Assembly: GCA_002431945.1 (NCBI GenBank)
Contig: DJET01000059.1
Span: forward strand, 1-18,654
DNA from: Ruminococcaceae bacterium UBA5891
Lineage (GTDB): Bacteria; Bacillota; Clostridia; Oscillospirales; Acutalibacteraceae
Length of the DNA: 18,654 nt
Direction: 5' to 3'
The notes beneath the pieces were generated by a model that was not told the DNA's origin, did not search any database, and worked only from the letters and a program-made list of their open reading frames with translations. The translations under genes were made by a program, and so were the position numbers. Positions 6,790 through 13,860 of the stretch are shown one piece after another. Each line of letters starts with the position of its first letter. Position 1 is the stretch's first letter.

Positions 6790-7749
6790 TTATTTGCATT
6801 CGATAGCTTTTTCAGCTATATCGGACGGAACGGTAATGCCCATAGCCGAGGTTGCGTCCGAATTGATATAGGTGCTGTATTCGGTAACGGTCTCATACGG
6901 CATATCGCTTGCCTTCTTCTCGCCCTTTAAAATTGCCGCAGCCTGCTTGCCCGCCATTTTGCCGAGTTCAATGTAATCAATACCCGCAGACGCCACGCAG
7001 CCCTTTTTAACCTGCTCTATTTCACTGCCGTATACCGGAATTTTGGCGGCGTTTGTTTTTTCAAGAATTGAGGGTAAAACGCCCACAACATTGTTATCGG
7101 TAAGGTTTGTAATGCAATCTACCTTTTTGTTTATAAGCGTATCTGCCGCCTGTGTTACAGAGGCTTGGTCCGCAACGCCGATATCTACTATTTCAAAACC
7201 GTATTTACCCGCTTTTTCTTTATATTCGGCAATGGCTGAAACCGAGTTAGGCTCGCTTGTGGTGTATATAATGCCGATTGTTTTAGCTTCGGGCTGTAAT
7301 TTCCTTATAAGCTCAAGCTGAGGATCCACGGGCAGCTTATCAGAAACGCCGGTAATATTACCCTCGGTAAGCTTTGCCTCTTTCGGGTCGGTAATGGCGT
7401 TAAATACAACCGGAATGTCCTTATCCTCTGCCGCGGCAAAGCATGCGGTAGCCGAGGGGGTTGCAATTGCGCACATAAGCGCAACGTTTTTTGAAGAGAA
7501 GTTTTGCGCTATCTGGGTTGCGGTTGAGTTATCAAACGAAGCGTTTTGATAATCTATTTTAAAGTCTTTGTTTTCTTCAAGTCCTGCCTCTTTAAGGCCT
7601 TCCAAAAATCCCTCACGGCAGTTATCAAGCGACGCATGCTCGCCGTACTGGCTTATGCCTATTACGGGGATCTTAGCCTCTTTTTTTCCACAGCCCGCAA
7701 AGCTGAACATTAAAACTGCTGCCGATAATAAAGATATAATTTTTTTCAT
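6790..7749 (-). CDS. trpX: ABC transporter substrate-binding lipoprotein, TrpX type
   Basis: This 319-residue receptor belongs to the ABC_sub_bind family (PF04392; type-I periplasmic-binding fold). The signal peptide ends in the lipobox FAGC with Cys20 as the lipid site. The mature part starts with IPVIGISQYGEHASLDNCREGF, typical of the family, followed by TAT-Q-IAQNFSS, FNAITDP, GVSDKLP, YTTSEPNSV and NLTDNNVV segments. In streptococci and others, family members encoded behind Trp-specific T-boxes are assigned to tryptophan (or aromatic amino-acid) import. Here the leader also carries a TGG specifier, which makes tryptophan the best guess. It is the first operon gene, with GGGAG 10 nt before the ATG. 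Confidence 0.88.
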   Translation of the reverse strand: MKKIISLLSAAVLMFSFAGCGKKEAKIPVIGISQYGEHASLDNCREGFLEGLKEAGLEENKDFKIDYQNASFDNSTATQIAQNFSSKNVALMCAIATPSATACFAAAEDKDIPVVFNAITDPKEAKLTEGNITGVSDKLPVDPQLELIRKLQPEAKTIGIIYTTSEPNSVSAIAEYKEKAGKYGFEIVDIGVADQASVTQAADTLINKKVDCITNLTDNNVVGVLPSILEKTNAAKIPVYGSEIEQVKKGCVASAGIDYIELGKMAGKQAAAILKGEKKASDMPYETVTEYSTYINSDATSAMGITVPSDIAEKAIECK

Positions 7750-7786
7750 TGTGAATTTCTCCCTTTTGTTTTTTAATTTTGTGTTT

Positions 7787-7831
7787 TTAAGAAAAATTGC
7801 ACATTCGCCATCGTTTGGTTAATAATATCAT
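7787..7831 (-). CDS. Possible 14-residue leader peptide between T-box and trpX
   Basis: After the T-box terminator the minus strand has GGGAGG (7839-7844), 7 nt, then ATG (7831) and an open frame encoding MILLTKRWRMCNFS ending in TAA. It is too short for routine gene finders, but its ribosome binding site is stronger than that of trpX. It carries one Trp codon (residue 8). No competing hairpin was seen between it and trpX, where the RNA is A-rich. It would be translated only when the T-box lets polymerase through. It could be a regulatory leader peptide or a chance ORF. Confidence 0.4.
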   Translation of the reverse strand: MILLTKRWRMCNFS

Positions 7832-7854
7832 AAAGTTGCCTCCCAAAGCTGTAT

Positions 7855-7898
7855 AAAACAAAAAAGCCTTATCCCATATAATATATGGGACAAGACTT
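7855..7898 (-). terminator. T-box leader terminator
   Basis: Plus-strand arms 7864-7879 and 7883-7898 form a 16-bp stem (two G-U pairs in RNA) with a 3-nt loop, followed on the minus strand by TTTTTTGTTTT. The upstream half of the stem lies just 3' of the T-box sequence, as expected for the mutually exclusive terminator/antiterminator switch. It may also end transcripts coming from the activase genes upstream. Confidence 0.88.
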
Positions 7899-8137
7899 GT
7901 AATCCTGCGGTACCACCCAAGTTGCCGGCTGTGCCGACCGCTCATTTCTTACACCTCATTATGTAAGCCGAATTGATAACGGGTACGGTTCCCGTCGGCC
8001 GCTACTCGCGAAAACGCTTTCGTGCCGCCCTCATAAGTCCATTCACTTATACCTCCGCCGCGGTATTTCCACCGTCAACCGCTCTCTAAACACTTTTGGT
8101 AAAGCTACTCTTCTTAATCACAGGTTTTATCTTTGTT
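7858..8137 (-). promoter_or_regulatory. T-box riboswitch, predicted Trp (TGG) specifier, controlling trpXYZ
   Basis: Read on the minus strand, the leader has all the landmarks of a T-box. Stem I begins AAGAAGAGTAG, followed by AGAGAG and a GGTGGAAAT apical loop. The specifier strand is GTGAATGGACTTATGAG, where by alignment with known leaders the codon follows GAA, giving TGG (plus-strand 8039-8041). The T-box sequence GGGTGGTACCGCAGG occupies 7904-7918. It ends in a terminator hairpin. Uncharged tRNA-Trp should stabilise the antiterminator and turn the operon on. The base after UGG in the T-box is U, which would pair with a discriminator A rather than the G73 usual for tRNA-Trp. Confidence 0.9.
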
Positions 8138-8143
8138 GTGGTA

Positions 8144-8172
8144 ATAATAGCACAACGGAATTTATTTGTCAA
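8144..8172 (-). promoter_or_regulatory. Consensus promoter of the T-box/trpXYZ operon, inside the 3' end of the upstream gene
   Basis: On the minus strand TTGACA (8167-8172), a 17-bp spacer and TATTAT (8144-8149) predict a start near 8137, just before Stem I. The -35 is formed by the last sense codons CTT GAC AAA of the DUF2229 gene, so promoter and coding sequence share bases. Confidence 0.85.
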
Positions 8173-9475
8173 GTACTTTTTGAAAATTTTTTTCTTTTTC
8201 CGCCAAAATGCCGTTTTCCCTGTTTTTATCCGCCAAATTTGCTCTTGCGTTTGAAAGCATAAGCTTAATGCGGTTTTCCTGATTAACCTTTGAAGCGCCC
8301 GAATCGTAATCAATAGCTACAATATTCATATCGGGGTTTTTCTCTTTAAGCGGTTTCATCATACCCTTGCCGCATATATGGTTCGGCAGGCAGCCGAAAG
8401 GCTGTGTGCAAACAATATTATGCACGCCCTCGTCGTTTAATTCAAGCATTTCGGCGGGTAATAGCCAGCCCTCGCCCATCTTTGTGCCGAAACCCATAAA
8501 ATCCTTTATCAGTTCCATTGTATGCGAAATGGGCGTAGGCGGTGTAAAATTGCCGTCTGCTTTCATAAGCTCAATTATTTCGTTTTGCTGCTTTTGCAGG
8601 TATTTGAATACAAAATCGAGCGCCGGCTTTCTGATTTTATGTAAACCGTAAAGCTCAATATCCGAAATATTCGATACTATGCAGTACATAAAAAAGTCAA
8701 GAAGCCCCGGTACTACCACCTCGGCGCCCTCGTCTGTTAAAAACTGCTCAAGGTTGTTGTTCCCAAGCGGAGAATATTTTACATATATCTCCCCCACTAC
8801 GCCTACTTTTACCTTTTCCTCTTTTTCGCGCGGTATTTCCGCAAAGCGCGAAAGTATCATTTTGCAGTTTTGTTTAACCTTTTTAAAGGATATTCCCTCT
8901 GTCTGCATCTTGTTTGCAAGCAGTGCCGTCAGCTCGTCGGCAAGGCGCTCTGTCTGTCCCTTGTTTTTTTCATACGGCTTGCACTGGTTTACAAGGCTTA
9001 ACAGCATATCACCGTAAATTATGCCGTAAAAAAGCCTGTGCAGCATAGGTACTGTAAGCTTAAAGCCGGGGTGCTTTTCAAGCCCTGCAAGGTTAAGCGA
9101 AATAACCGGAACATAGCCGTAGCCCGCGCGTTCAAGCGCTTTTCTTAAAAGGAAAATATAGTTTGAAGCGCGGCAGCCGCCGCCTGTTTGAAAAAGTATA
9201 AGCGCGGTTTTGTGCGGATCGTATTTGCCGGAATTAAGCGCGTCTATAAACTGCCCGATAACAAGAATTGCGGGGTAACAGGTATCGTTATGCACGTATT
9301 TAAGCCCTGTTTCTATAATTCTGTGCCCTGATGTTTCAAGAAGCTCCATTTTATAGCCGTAGTCTTCAAATATCTTTAAAAATATTTTAAAGTGACGCGG
9401 CAGCATATTGGGCACAAGTATTGTGTACTCCTTTCGCATTTCCTCTGTAAAAGGTATGTACTTACGCTCTTCCAC
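8162..9475 (-). CDS. Acyl-CoA dehydratase activase-related protein, C-terminal module encoded separately (DUF2229/HgdB-like)
   Basis: This 437-residue protein corresponds to the C-terminal third of the large (about 1,400-residue) activase-related proteins of anaerobes. Conserved Cys motifs match iron-sulfur binding in the 2-hydroxyacyl-CoA dehydratase-like fold: NDTCYPA, TGGGCRASN and PFGCLPNHICGKG. The start is GTG (9475) with GGGGAG 6 nt upstream; the gene overlaps the preceding activase gene by 14 nt in another frame. A good ribosome binding site and intact sequence on both sides suggest a real gene split, not a sequencing error, though a frameshift cannot be excluded. It probably forms a complex with the 985-residue partner. 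The exact reaction of this family is not established. Its last codons contain the -35 of the trp operon. Confidence 0.82.
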   Translation of the reverse strand: MEERKYIPFTEEMRKEYTILVPNMLPRHFKIFLKIFEDYGYKMELLETSGHRIIETGLKYVHNDTCYPAILVIGQFIDALNSGKYDPHKTALILFQTGGGCRASNYIFLLRKALERAGYGYVPVISLNLAGLEKHPGFKLTVPMLHRLFYGIIYGDMLLSLVNQCKPYEKNKGQTERLADELTALLANKMQTEGISFKKVKQNCKMILSRFAEIPREKEEKVKVGVVGEIYVKYSPLGNNNLEQFLTDEGAEVVVPGLLDFFMYCIVSNISDIELYGLHKIRKPALDFVFKYLQKQQNEIIELMKADGNFTPPTPISHTMELIKDFMGFGTKMGEGWLLPAEMLELNDEGVHNIVCTQPFGCLPNHICGKGMMKPLKEKNPDMNIVAIDYDSGASKVNQENRIKLMLSNARANLADKNRENGILAEKEKNFQKVLDK

Positions 9476-12419
9476 TGCCGTCTCCCCTTTCGTTAAGCGC
9501 GCCTATAAGCGAGCGCAGCCTTATTTTTACCGCGCCGAGGTTGGTTATCTCGTCGATTTTAATTTGGGTGTAAAATTTGCCGCGGCTTTCTAAAATTTCA
9601 CGCACCTCGTCGGTTGTAATAGCGTCCACCCCGCACCCGAAGGACACTAACTGCACAAGCTCGGTATCGTTATGCTCTGCAGCGTAGCGCGCCGCGCGGT
9701 AAAGCCGCGCGTGGTATGTCCACTGGTTTAAAACCTTTACCGTGAAAGGCTCCGCAAGGCGGAAAACGCTGTCCTCGCTTACCACAACAAACCCAAGTGT
9801 ATTGGCAAGTTTATCAATGCCGTGCCCTATTTCCGCGTCTATATGGTAAGGTCTGCCTGCCAATATCATAATGCGCTTGTTGTTTTCCCTCGCGAATTTA
9901 AGCGCCCTCGCGCCCTCTTCCCTTACGGCGTTCATATACTCGGCGTATTTTGAAATACCGTATTCAACCGCCGCTTTAACTTCCGACTTTGTAATCCCGT
10001 TATAGAATTTGCCGAGGTAGTTATACAGCTCCTTCGCCAATTCCTTTTTACTGTTGATGTTTAAATAAGGGTATAAAAACTTAACCTTTTTAAGGTCTTC
10101 AACATTACCGTTTAAAAGCTCGGAATAATAGGCTACAATGGGGCAGTTATAATGATTATCGGTCATTTTTTCGTCCATATTGTAGGTAAGGCAGGGGTAA
10201 AAAATCGCGTCCACGCCGTCGGAGATAAGCGTTTCAATATGCCCGTGCATTATTTTTGCAGGGTAACACGCCGTGTCCGACGGGATTGAAAACTGCCCCT
10301 TTTCGTAAATGCGGCGAGTGGACATGGGAGAGACCTTAACGTTAAAGCCGAGCCTTGTAAATACTGCGTGCCAAAGCGGCAAAAGCTCGTACATTCCGAG
10401 AGCCAACGGCATACCCACCGTACCTCGCGTGCCGTTTTCCGATTTAAGACTTGTAAGATAATTCCTCTTAAATTCATAAAGATTAGGCAGCTGTTCGCCA
10501 GCTGTTGCTTTTCCGAGTCCCTTTTCGCATTGATTGCCCGAAATAAATCTCTTGCCGTCACCAAACGAGTTCACCGTAAGCCTGCAGTGGTTGGTGCAGC
10601 CCTGACATACCGCAGACTTTGCCGTGTGCGTAAAGCTTTTTAAAGCTTCGGGCGAAATAATACCCGATTTTTCGCATTTTTTGGAATAAAGCGCCGCACC
10701 GTAAGCCCCCATAAGCCCCGCTATCGAGGGACGGATAACGTTATGCCCTATTTCCCTTTCAAAGGCGCGCAAAACCGCGTCGTTATAAAACGTGCCGCCC
10801 TGAACCACTATTTTTTCGCCTAATTCCGCAGCGGACGAGGCGCGAATAACCTTGTAAAGCGCATTTTTAACAACGCTTATCGAAAGCCCTGCCGATATAT
10901 CCTCAACCGTTGCGCCGTCCTTTTGCGACTGCTTAACAGATGAGTTCATAAACACCGTGCAGCGGCTGCCGAGGTCAACGGGCGCCGTGCCTTTAAGCCC
11001 CTTTGCCGCGAAATCCGCTATTGAGTAATCCATAGCCTTTGCAAAGGTTTCAAGGAACGAGCCGCAGCCCGAAGAGCAAGCCTCGTTTAACATTATGCTG
11101 TCAATAGCGCCGTTTCTTATTTTAAAGCACTTAATATCCTGCCCGCCTATATCGAGTATAAAGCCCACGTCAGGCTCAAAATACTTTGCGGCAGTATAGT
11201 GCGCAATGGTTTCAACAAGCCCTAAATCAACCGAAAAGGCGTGCTTTATAAGCTCCTCGCCATAGCCTGTAACCGCCGAGCCTGCAATTGTTATGCGGTC
11301 GCCGCACCTTTTATAAATCTCGGTCAGCTGCTCGCGCACAATTTCAACGGGGTTGCCTTGGTTTGAAGCATAGTACGAATAGAGTATTTCGTTATTTTCA
11401 TTAAGCAGGCACAGCTTTGTGGTGGTAGAGCCGCAGTCTATACCGAGATACGCCTTGCCACTGTATTTTTCTATATCCGCGTTTTTAACCGACGATTCGG
11501 CGTGGCGGCGCTTAAACTCGTTATACTCATCATCATTTGCAAAAAGCGGCTTTAAACGTCCCTTTCCCGCAGACATATTCGCCGCGTTTTCAACAAGGCT
11601 TAAAAGCTCGTCGGCAGTAAAAACATCTGCCTGCTGTTCCGCATAATACGATGCGCCGAGCGCCACCGCAAACCGCGCATATTCCGGGAATACCGCGTGT
11701 TCATCGTCTAATTTAAGGGTTTCCTTAAATCTCTGCCCCAAGCCCTTGCAATAATAAAGCGGACCGCCTAAAAACAGCACCTTACCGTCAATTTTTCTGC
11801 CCTGCGCCAGCCCCGCAATGGTTTGGTTTACAACCGCCTGATAAATGCTTGCCGCAACGTCTTCCTTTCTGGCGCCTTGATTTAAAAGCGGCTGAATATC
11901 CGTTTTTGCAAAAACGCCGCAGCGCGAGGCTATGGGGTACAGCCTGCCCGCGTTAAGGCTTAGTTTATCAAGCTCGTCTACCGTTATGTTAAGCAGCGTT
12001 GCCATTTGGTCAATAAACGCGCCCGTGCCGCCCGCACAGCTGCCGTTCATACGTTCGTCTATACCGCCTTTAAAAAAGATTATTTTCGCGTCTTCCCCGC
12101 CAAGCTCAATAACGCAGGAGGTATCCGGCTCGCGCAGCTTTACCACCTGCGCCGTTGCAAAAACCTCCTGCACAAACGGTATGTGCGCCGCCTCTGCAAG
12201 ACCTAAGCCCGCAGAGCCTGATATTGCCGCTTTAATACCGCCGTCTGCGGTATTTTCCTTAACAAGCCGCAACAGCTCCGCCGTTTTTTCACGCACCTGC
12301 GAAAAATGGCGTTCATAGCGTTCAAGTATAATACTGTCGCCCCTGCGCAGAACTATTTTGGCAGTGGTAGAACCGATGTCAATACCAAGCGAGTATACCG
12401 CGCTGTTTGTTTCACACAT
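9462..12419 (-). CDS. Acyl-CoA dehydratase activase with two ASKHA ATPase domains and DUF2229
   Basis: This 985-residue protein has two BadF/BcrA-type ATPase domains in tandem. The first (about 8-260) has GIDIGSTTAK (12-21), SCAGGTGAF with Cys128 and SRCGVF with Cys167. The second (about 323-580) has GIDCGSTTTK (326-335), ACSSGCGSF with Cys448 and Cys452, and SRCTVF with Cys487. In HgdC-type activases the paired Cys of each subunit hold a bridging [4Fe-4S] cluster, so two domains in one chain could form it internally. A Cys cluster CQGCTNHC (605-612) with Cys631 follows, then a DUF2229 region (about 665-880) with Cys718, Cys743 and Cys759. Homologues are usually fused to the module encoded downstream. 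Role: ATP-driven low-potential electron transfer; the acceptor is unknown. ATG with AAGGAG 6 nt upstream. Confidence 0.88.
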   Translation of the reverse strand: MCETNSAVYSLGIDIGSTTAKIVLRRGDSIILERYERHFSQVREKTAELLRLVKENTADGGIKAAISGSAGLGLAEAAHIPFVQEVFATAQVVKLREPDTSCVIELGGEDAKIIFFKGGIDERMNGSCAGGTGAFIDQMATLLNITVDELDKLSLNAGRLYPIASRCGVFAKTDIQPLLNQGARKEDVAASIYQAVVNQTIAGLAQGRKIDGKVLFLGGPLYYCKGLGQRFKETLKLDDEHAVFPEYARFAVALGASYYAEQQADVFTADELLSLVENAANMSAGKGRLKPLFANDDEYNEFKRRHAESSVKNADIEKYSGKAYLGIDCGSTTTKLCLLNENNEILYSYYASNQGNPVEIVREQLTEIYKRCGDRITIAGSAVTGYGEELIKHAFSVDLGLVETIAHYTAAKYFEPDVGFILDIGGQDIKCFKIRNGAIDSIMLNEACSSGCGSFLETFAKAMDYSIADFAAKGLKGTAPVDLGSRCTVFMNSSVKQSQKDGATVEDISAGLSISVVKNALYKVIRASSAAELGEKIVVQGGTFYNDAVLRAFEREIGHNVIRPSIAGLMGAYGAALYSKKCEKSGIISPEALKSFTHTAKSAVCQGCTNHCRLTVNSFGDGKRFISGNQCEKGLGKATAGEQLPNLYEFKRNYLTSLKSENGTRGTVGMPLALGMYELLPLWHAVFTRLGFNVKVSPMSTRRIYEKGQFSIPSDTACYPAKIMHGHIETLISDGVDAIFYPCLTYNMDEKMTDNHYNCPIVAYYSELLNGNVEDLKKVKFLYPYLNINSKKELAKELYNYLGKFYNGITKSEVKAAVEYGISKYAEYMNAVREEGARALKFARENNKRIMILAGRPYHIDAEIGHGIDKLANTLGFVVVSEDSVFRLAEPFTVKVLNQWTYHARLYRAARYAAEHNDTELVQLVSFGCGVDAITTDEVREILESRGKFYTQIKIDEITNLGAVKIRLRSLIGALNERGDGSGRA

Positions 12420-12451
12420 AATATAATACTCCTTAAAGGCAGTTTCATTAT

Positions 12452-12480
12452 ATTATACAATAATTTTGTCGAAAAAACAA
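12452..12480 (-). promoter_or_regulatory. Probable promoter of the activase operon
   Basis: On the minus strand TTGTTT (12475-12480), a 17-bp spacer and a perfect TATAAT (12452-12457) precede the activase ATG by about 33 nt. The -35 is a half match. A second TATAAT, shifted by 5 bp, is at 12447-12452. Confidence 0.6.
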
Positions 12481-12529
12481 TAAATAAAATTTGAATAAAA
12501 ACGGAAGTTTTGTTTAAAGGTCTTAGCAC

Positions 12530-12558
12530 TTGCTTTCCTTATAAATTTGGTATATAAT
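12530..12558 (+). promoter_or_regulatory. Promoter of the DUF951-prfA operon
   Basis: TTGCTT (12530-12535), a 17-bp spacer and TATAAT (12553-12558) lie 31 bp before the DUF951 ATG. Predicted start near 12565. It is divergent from the activase promoter in a 170-bp gap. Confidence 0.75.
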
Positions 12559-12589
12559 AGTACGGAAAGTATATTTTGGAGGAAAACGC

Positions 12590-12778
12590 ATGGATATCAG
12601 GGTAGGCGACAAGCTTTTAATGAAAAAAAAGCACCCCTGCGGAGCGGATACGTTTTCGGTACTGCGCGTTGGTATGGACTTCAGATTGAAATGCACCGGC
12701 TGCGGCAGAGAGGTAATGGTGCCGCGCGTTAAGGCTGAAAAGAGCCTTAAAAAAATAATAAGACAAGACGGAGAATAA
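12590..12778 (+). CDS. DUF951 small zinc-ribbon-like protein
   Basis: This 62-residue protein matches DUF951: MDIRVGDKLLMKKKHPCG at the start, then a VLRVGMDFRLKC strand, CTGCGREVMVPR and a basic tail. Three Cys (17, 35 and 38) plus nearby His15 could bind a metal ion. DUF951 proteins are short, widespread in Firmicutes and of unknown function; their position beside ribosome- or termination-related genes suggests a nucleic-acid role (inference). The ATG is 7 nt after GGAGG. It is the first gene of a tightly packed operon; prfA begins 2 nt after its stop. Confidence 0.88.
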   Translation: MDIRVGDKLLMKKKHPCGADTFSVLRVGMDFRLKCTGCGREVMVPRVKAEKSLKKIIRQDGE

Positions 12779-12780
12779 AT

Positions 12781-13860
12781 ATGTTTGAAAAGATAGAGGC
12801 GGTCGCCAACCGCTACGATCAGATATCGGCAGAGCTCTCACGCCCCGAAACCGCGGCGGATAACGGGCAGTTTACGCGCCTTATGAAGGAATACGCCGAA
12901 ATGACCCCGATAGTTGAAAAATACCGCGAATACAAAGCGGCAAAAGCGGCTGAAGAGGACGCGCTGCAGATCCTTTCGGAAAGCGGGCTTGATAAGGAAA
13001 TGAAGGAGCTTGCCGAGGAAGAGCTTAAAGAGTCAAAGGAAAAAATATCGGCTTGCTCGGACGAGCTTAAAATACTCCTTTTACCTAAAGACCCCAACGA
13101 TGAAAAAAACGTAATAGTGGAAATACGCGGCGGCGCCGGCGGAGAAGAGGCGGCGCTGTTTGCAGGAACGCTTTACAGAATGTATACCATGTATTCCGAA
13201 AGCCGCCGCTGGAATACAGAAATAATAAGCGCCAACGAAACCGAGCTTGGCGGTTTTAAGGAAATTGTATTTATGATAGAGGGCGCAGGCGCTTACTCAC
13301 GCCTTAAATACGAAAGCGGCGTTCACCGCGTTCAGCGCGTGCCCGATACCGAAACTCAGGGCCGCATACACACCTCAACCGTAACCGTTGCCGTGCTGCC
13401 CGAAGCTGAGGACGTAGAGCTTGAAATCAACCCCGCCGACCTTAAGATCGATACGTTCCGTTCATCGGGCGCCGGCGGTCAGCACATCAATAAAACCTCA
13501 TCGGCAATACGCGTAACGCATATCCCCACGGGCACCGTTGTTGAATGTCAGGACGAACGCAGTCAGTTTAAAAACAAGGATAAGGCGCTTAAAATTCTGC
13601 GCTCGCGCCTGCTTGATAAAGCGCAGAAGGAGCATGACGAAGCGATTGCTTCAGACCGCCGCTCGCAGGTGGGCACCGGCGACCGCAGCGAGCGTATACG
13701 CACATACAATTATCCTCAGGGCCGCGTTACAGACCACCGCATAGGTCTTACGCTTTACAAGCTTGAACAGATATTAAACGGCGACCTTGACGAGGTGATC
13801 GACGCGCTTATAACCTACTACCGCACCGAGGCGCTTAAGGCTGAAAACGAGGGACGTTAA
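12781..13860 (+). CDS. prfA: Peptide chain release factor 1
   Basis: This 359-residue protein is full-length RF1, which frees finished proteins at UAA and UAG codons. The peptidyl-tRNA hydrolysis motif GGQ is at residues 232-234 within RSSGAGGQHINKT. The stop-codon recognition loop reads PDT at 188-190 in HRVQRVPDTETQGRIHTS, the position of PAT in E. coli RF1 and PET in Bacillus; RF2 would have SPF. The C-terminal R-T-Y-N-YPQGRVTDHRIG segment is also typical. The ATG follows GGAGAAT. The stop overlaps the next start by one base (TAATG). The GGQ methylase gene prmC, often next door, is not here. Confidence 0.97.
   Translation: MFEKIEAVANRYDQISAELSRPETAADNGQFTRLMKEYAEMTPIVEKYREYKAAKAAEEDALQILSESGLDKEMKELAEEELKESKEKISACSDELKILLLPKDPNDEKNVIVEIRGGAGGEEAALFAGTLYRMYTMYSESRRWNTEIISANETELGGFKEIVFMIEGAGAYSRLKYESGVHRVQRVPDTETQGRIHTSTVTVAVLPEAEDVELEINPADLKIDTFRSSGAGGQHINKTSSAIRVTHIPTGTVVECQDERSQFKNKDKALKILRSRLLDKAQKEHDEAIASDRRSQVGTGDRSERIRTYNYPQGRVTDHRIGLTLYKLEQILNGDLDEVIDALITYYRTEALKAENEGR

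Noticed and set aside
5117..7749. Tryptophan depletion in the TrpXYZ proteins as a sign of expression under tryptophan starvation
   Set aside because: By eye only one Trp occurs in 873 residues, but neighbours such as PrfA, Sua5, CoaE and MnmE also have none or one, so Trp is rare genome-wide and the signal is not specific.
8086..8313. 75-codon minus-strand ORF over the T-box leader start
   Set aside because: It overlaps the end of the DUF2229 gene in another frame and continues into Stem I of the riboswitch. It has no coding signature.
10250..10564. 104-codon minus-strand ORF inside the activase gene
   Set aside because: It is an alternative frame of a long, well-supported coding sequence with intact domain motifs.
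12467..12476. TGTCGAAAAA, a 10-nt partial match to the repeated motif TTTCAGTCTGTCGAAAAA
   Set aside because: It has only 10 matching bases, lacks the TTTCAGTC part and any hairpin, and lies in a promoter region; chance is adequate in A-rich DNA.
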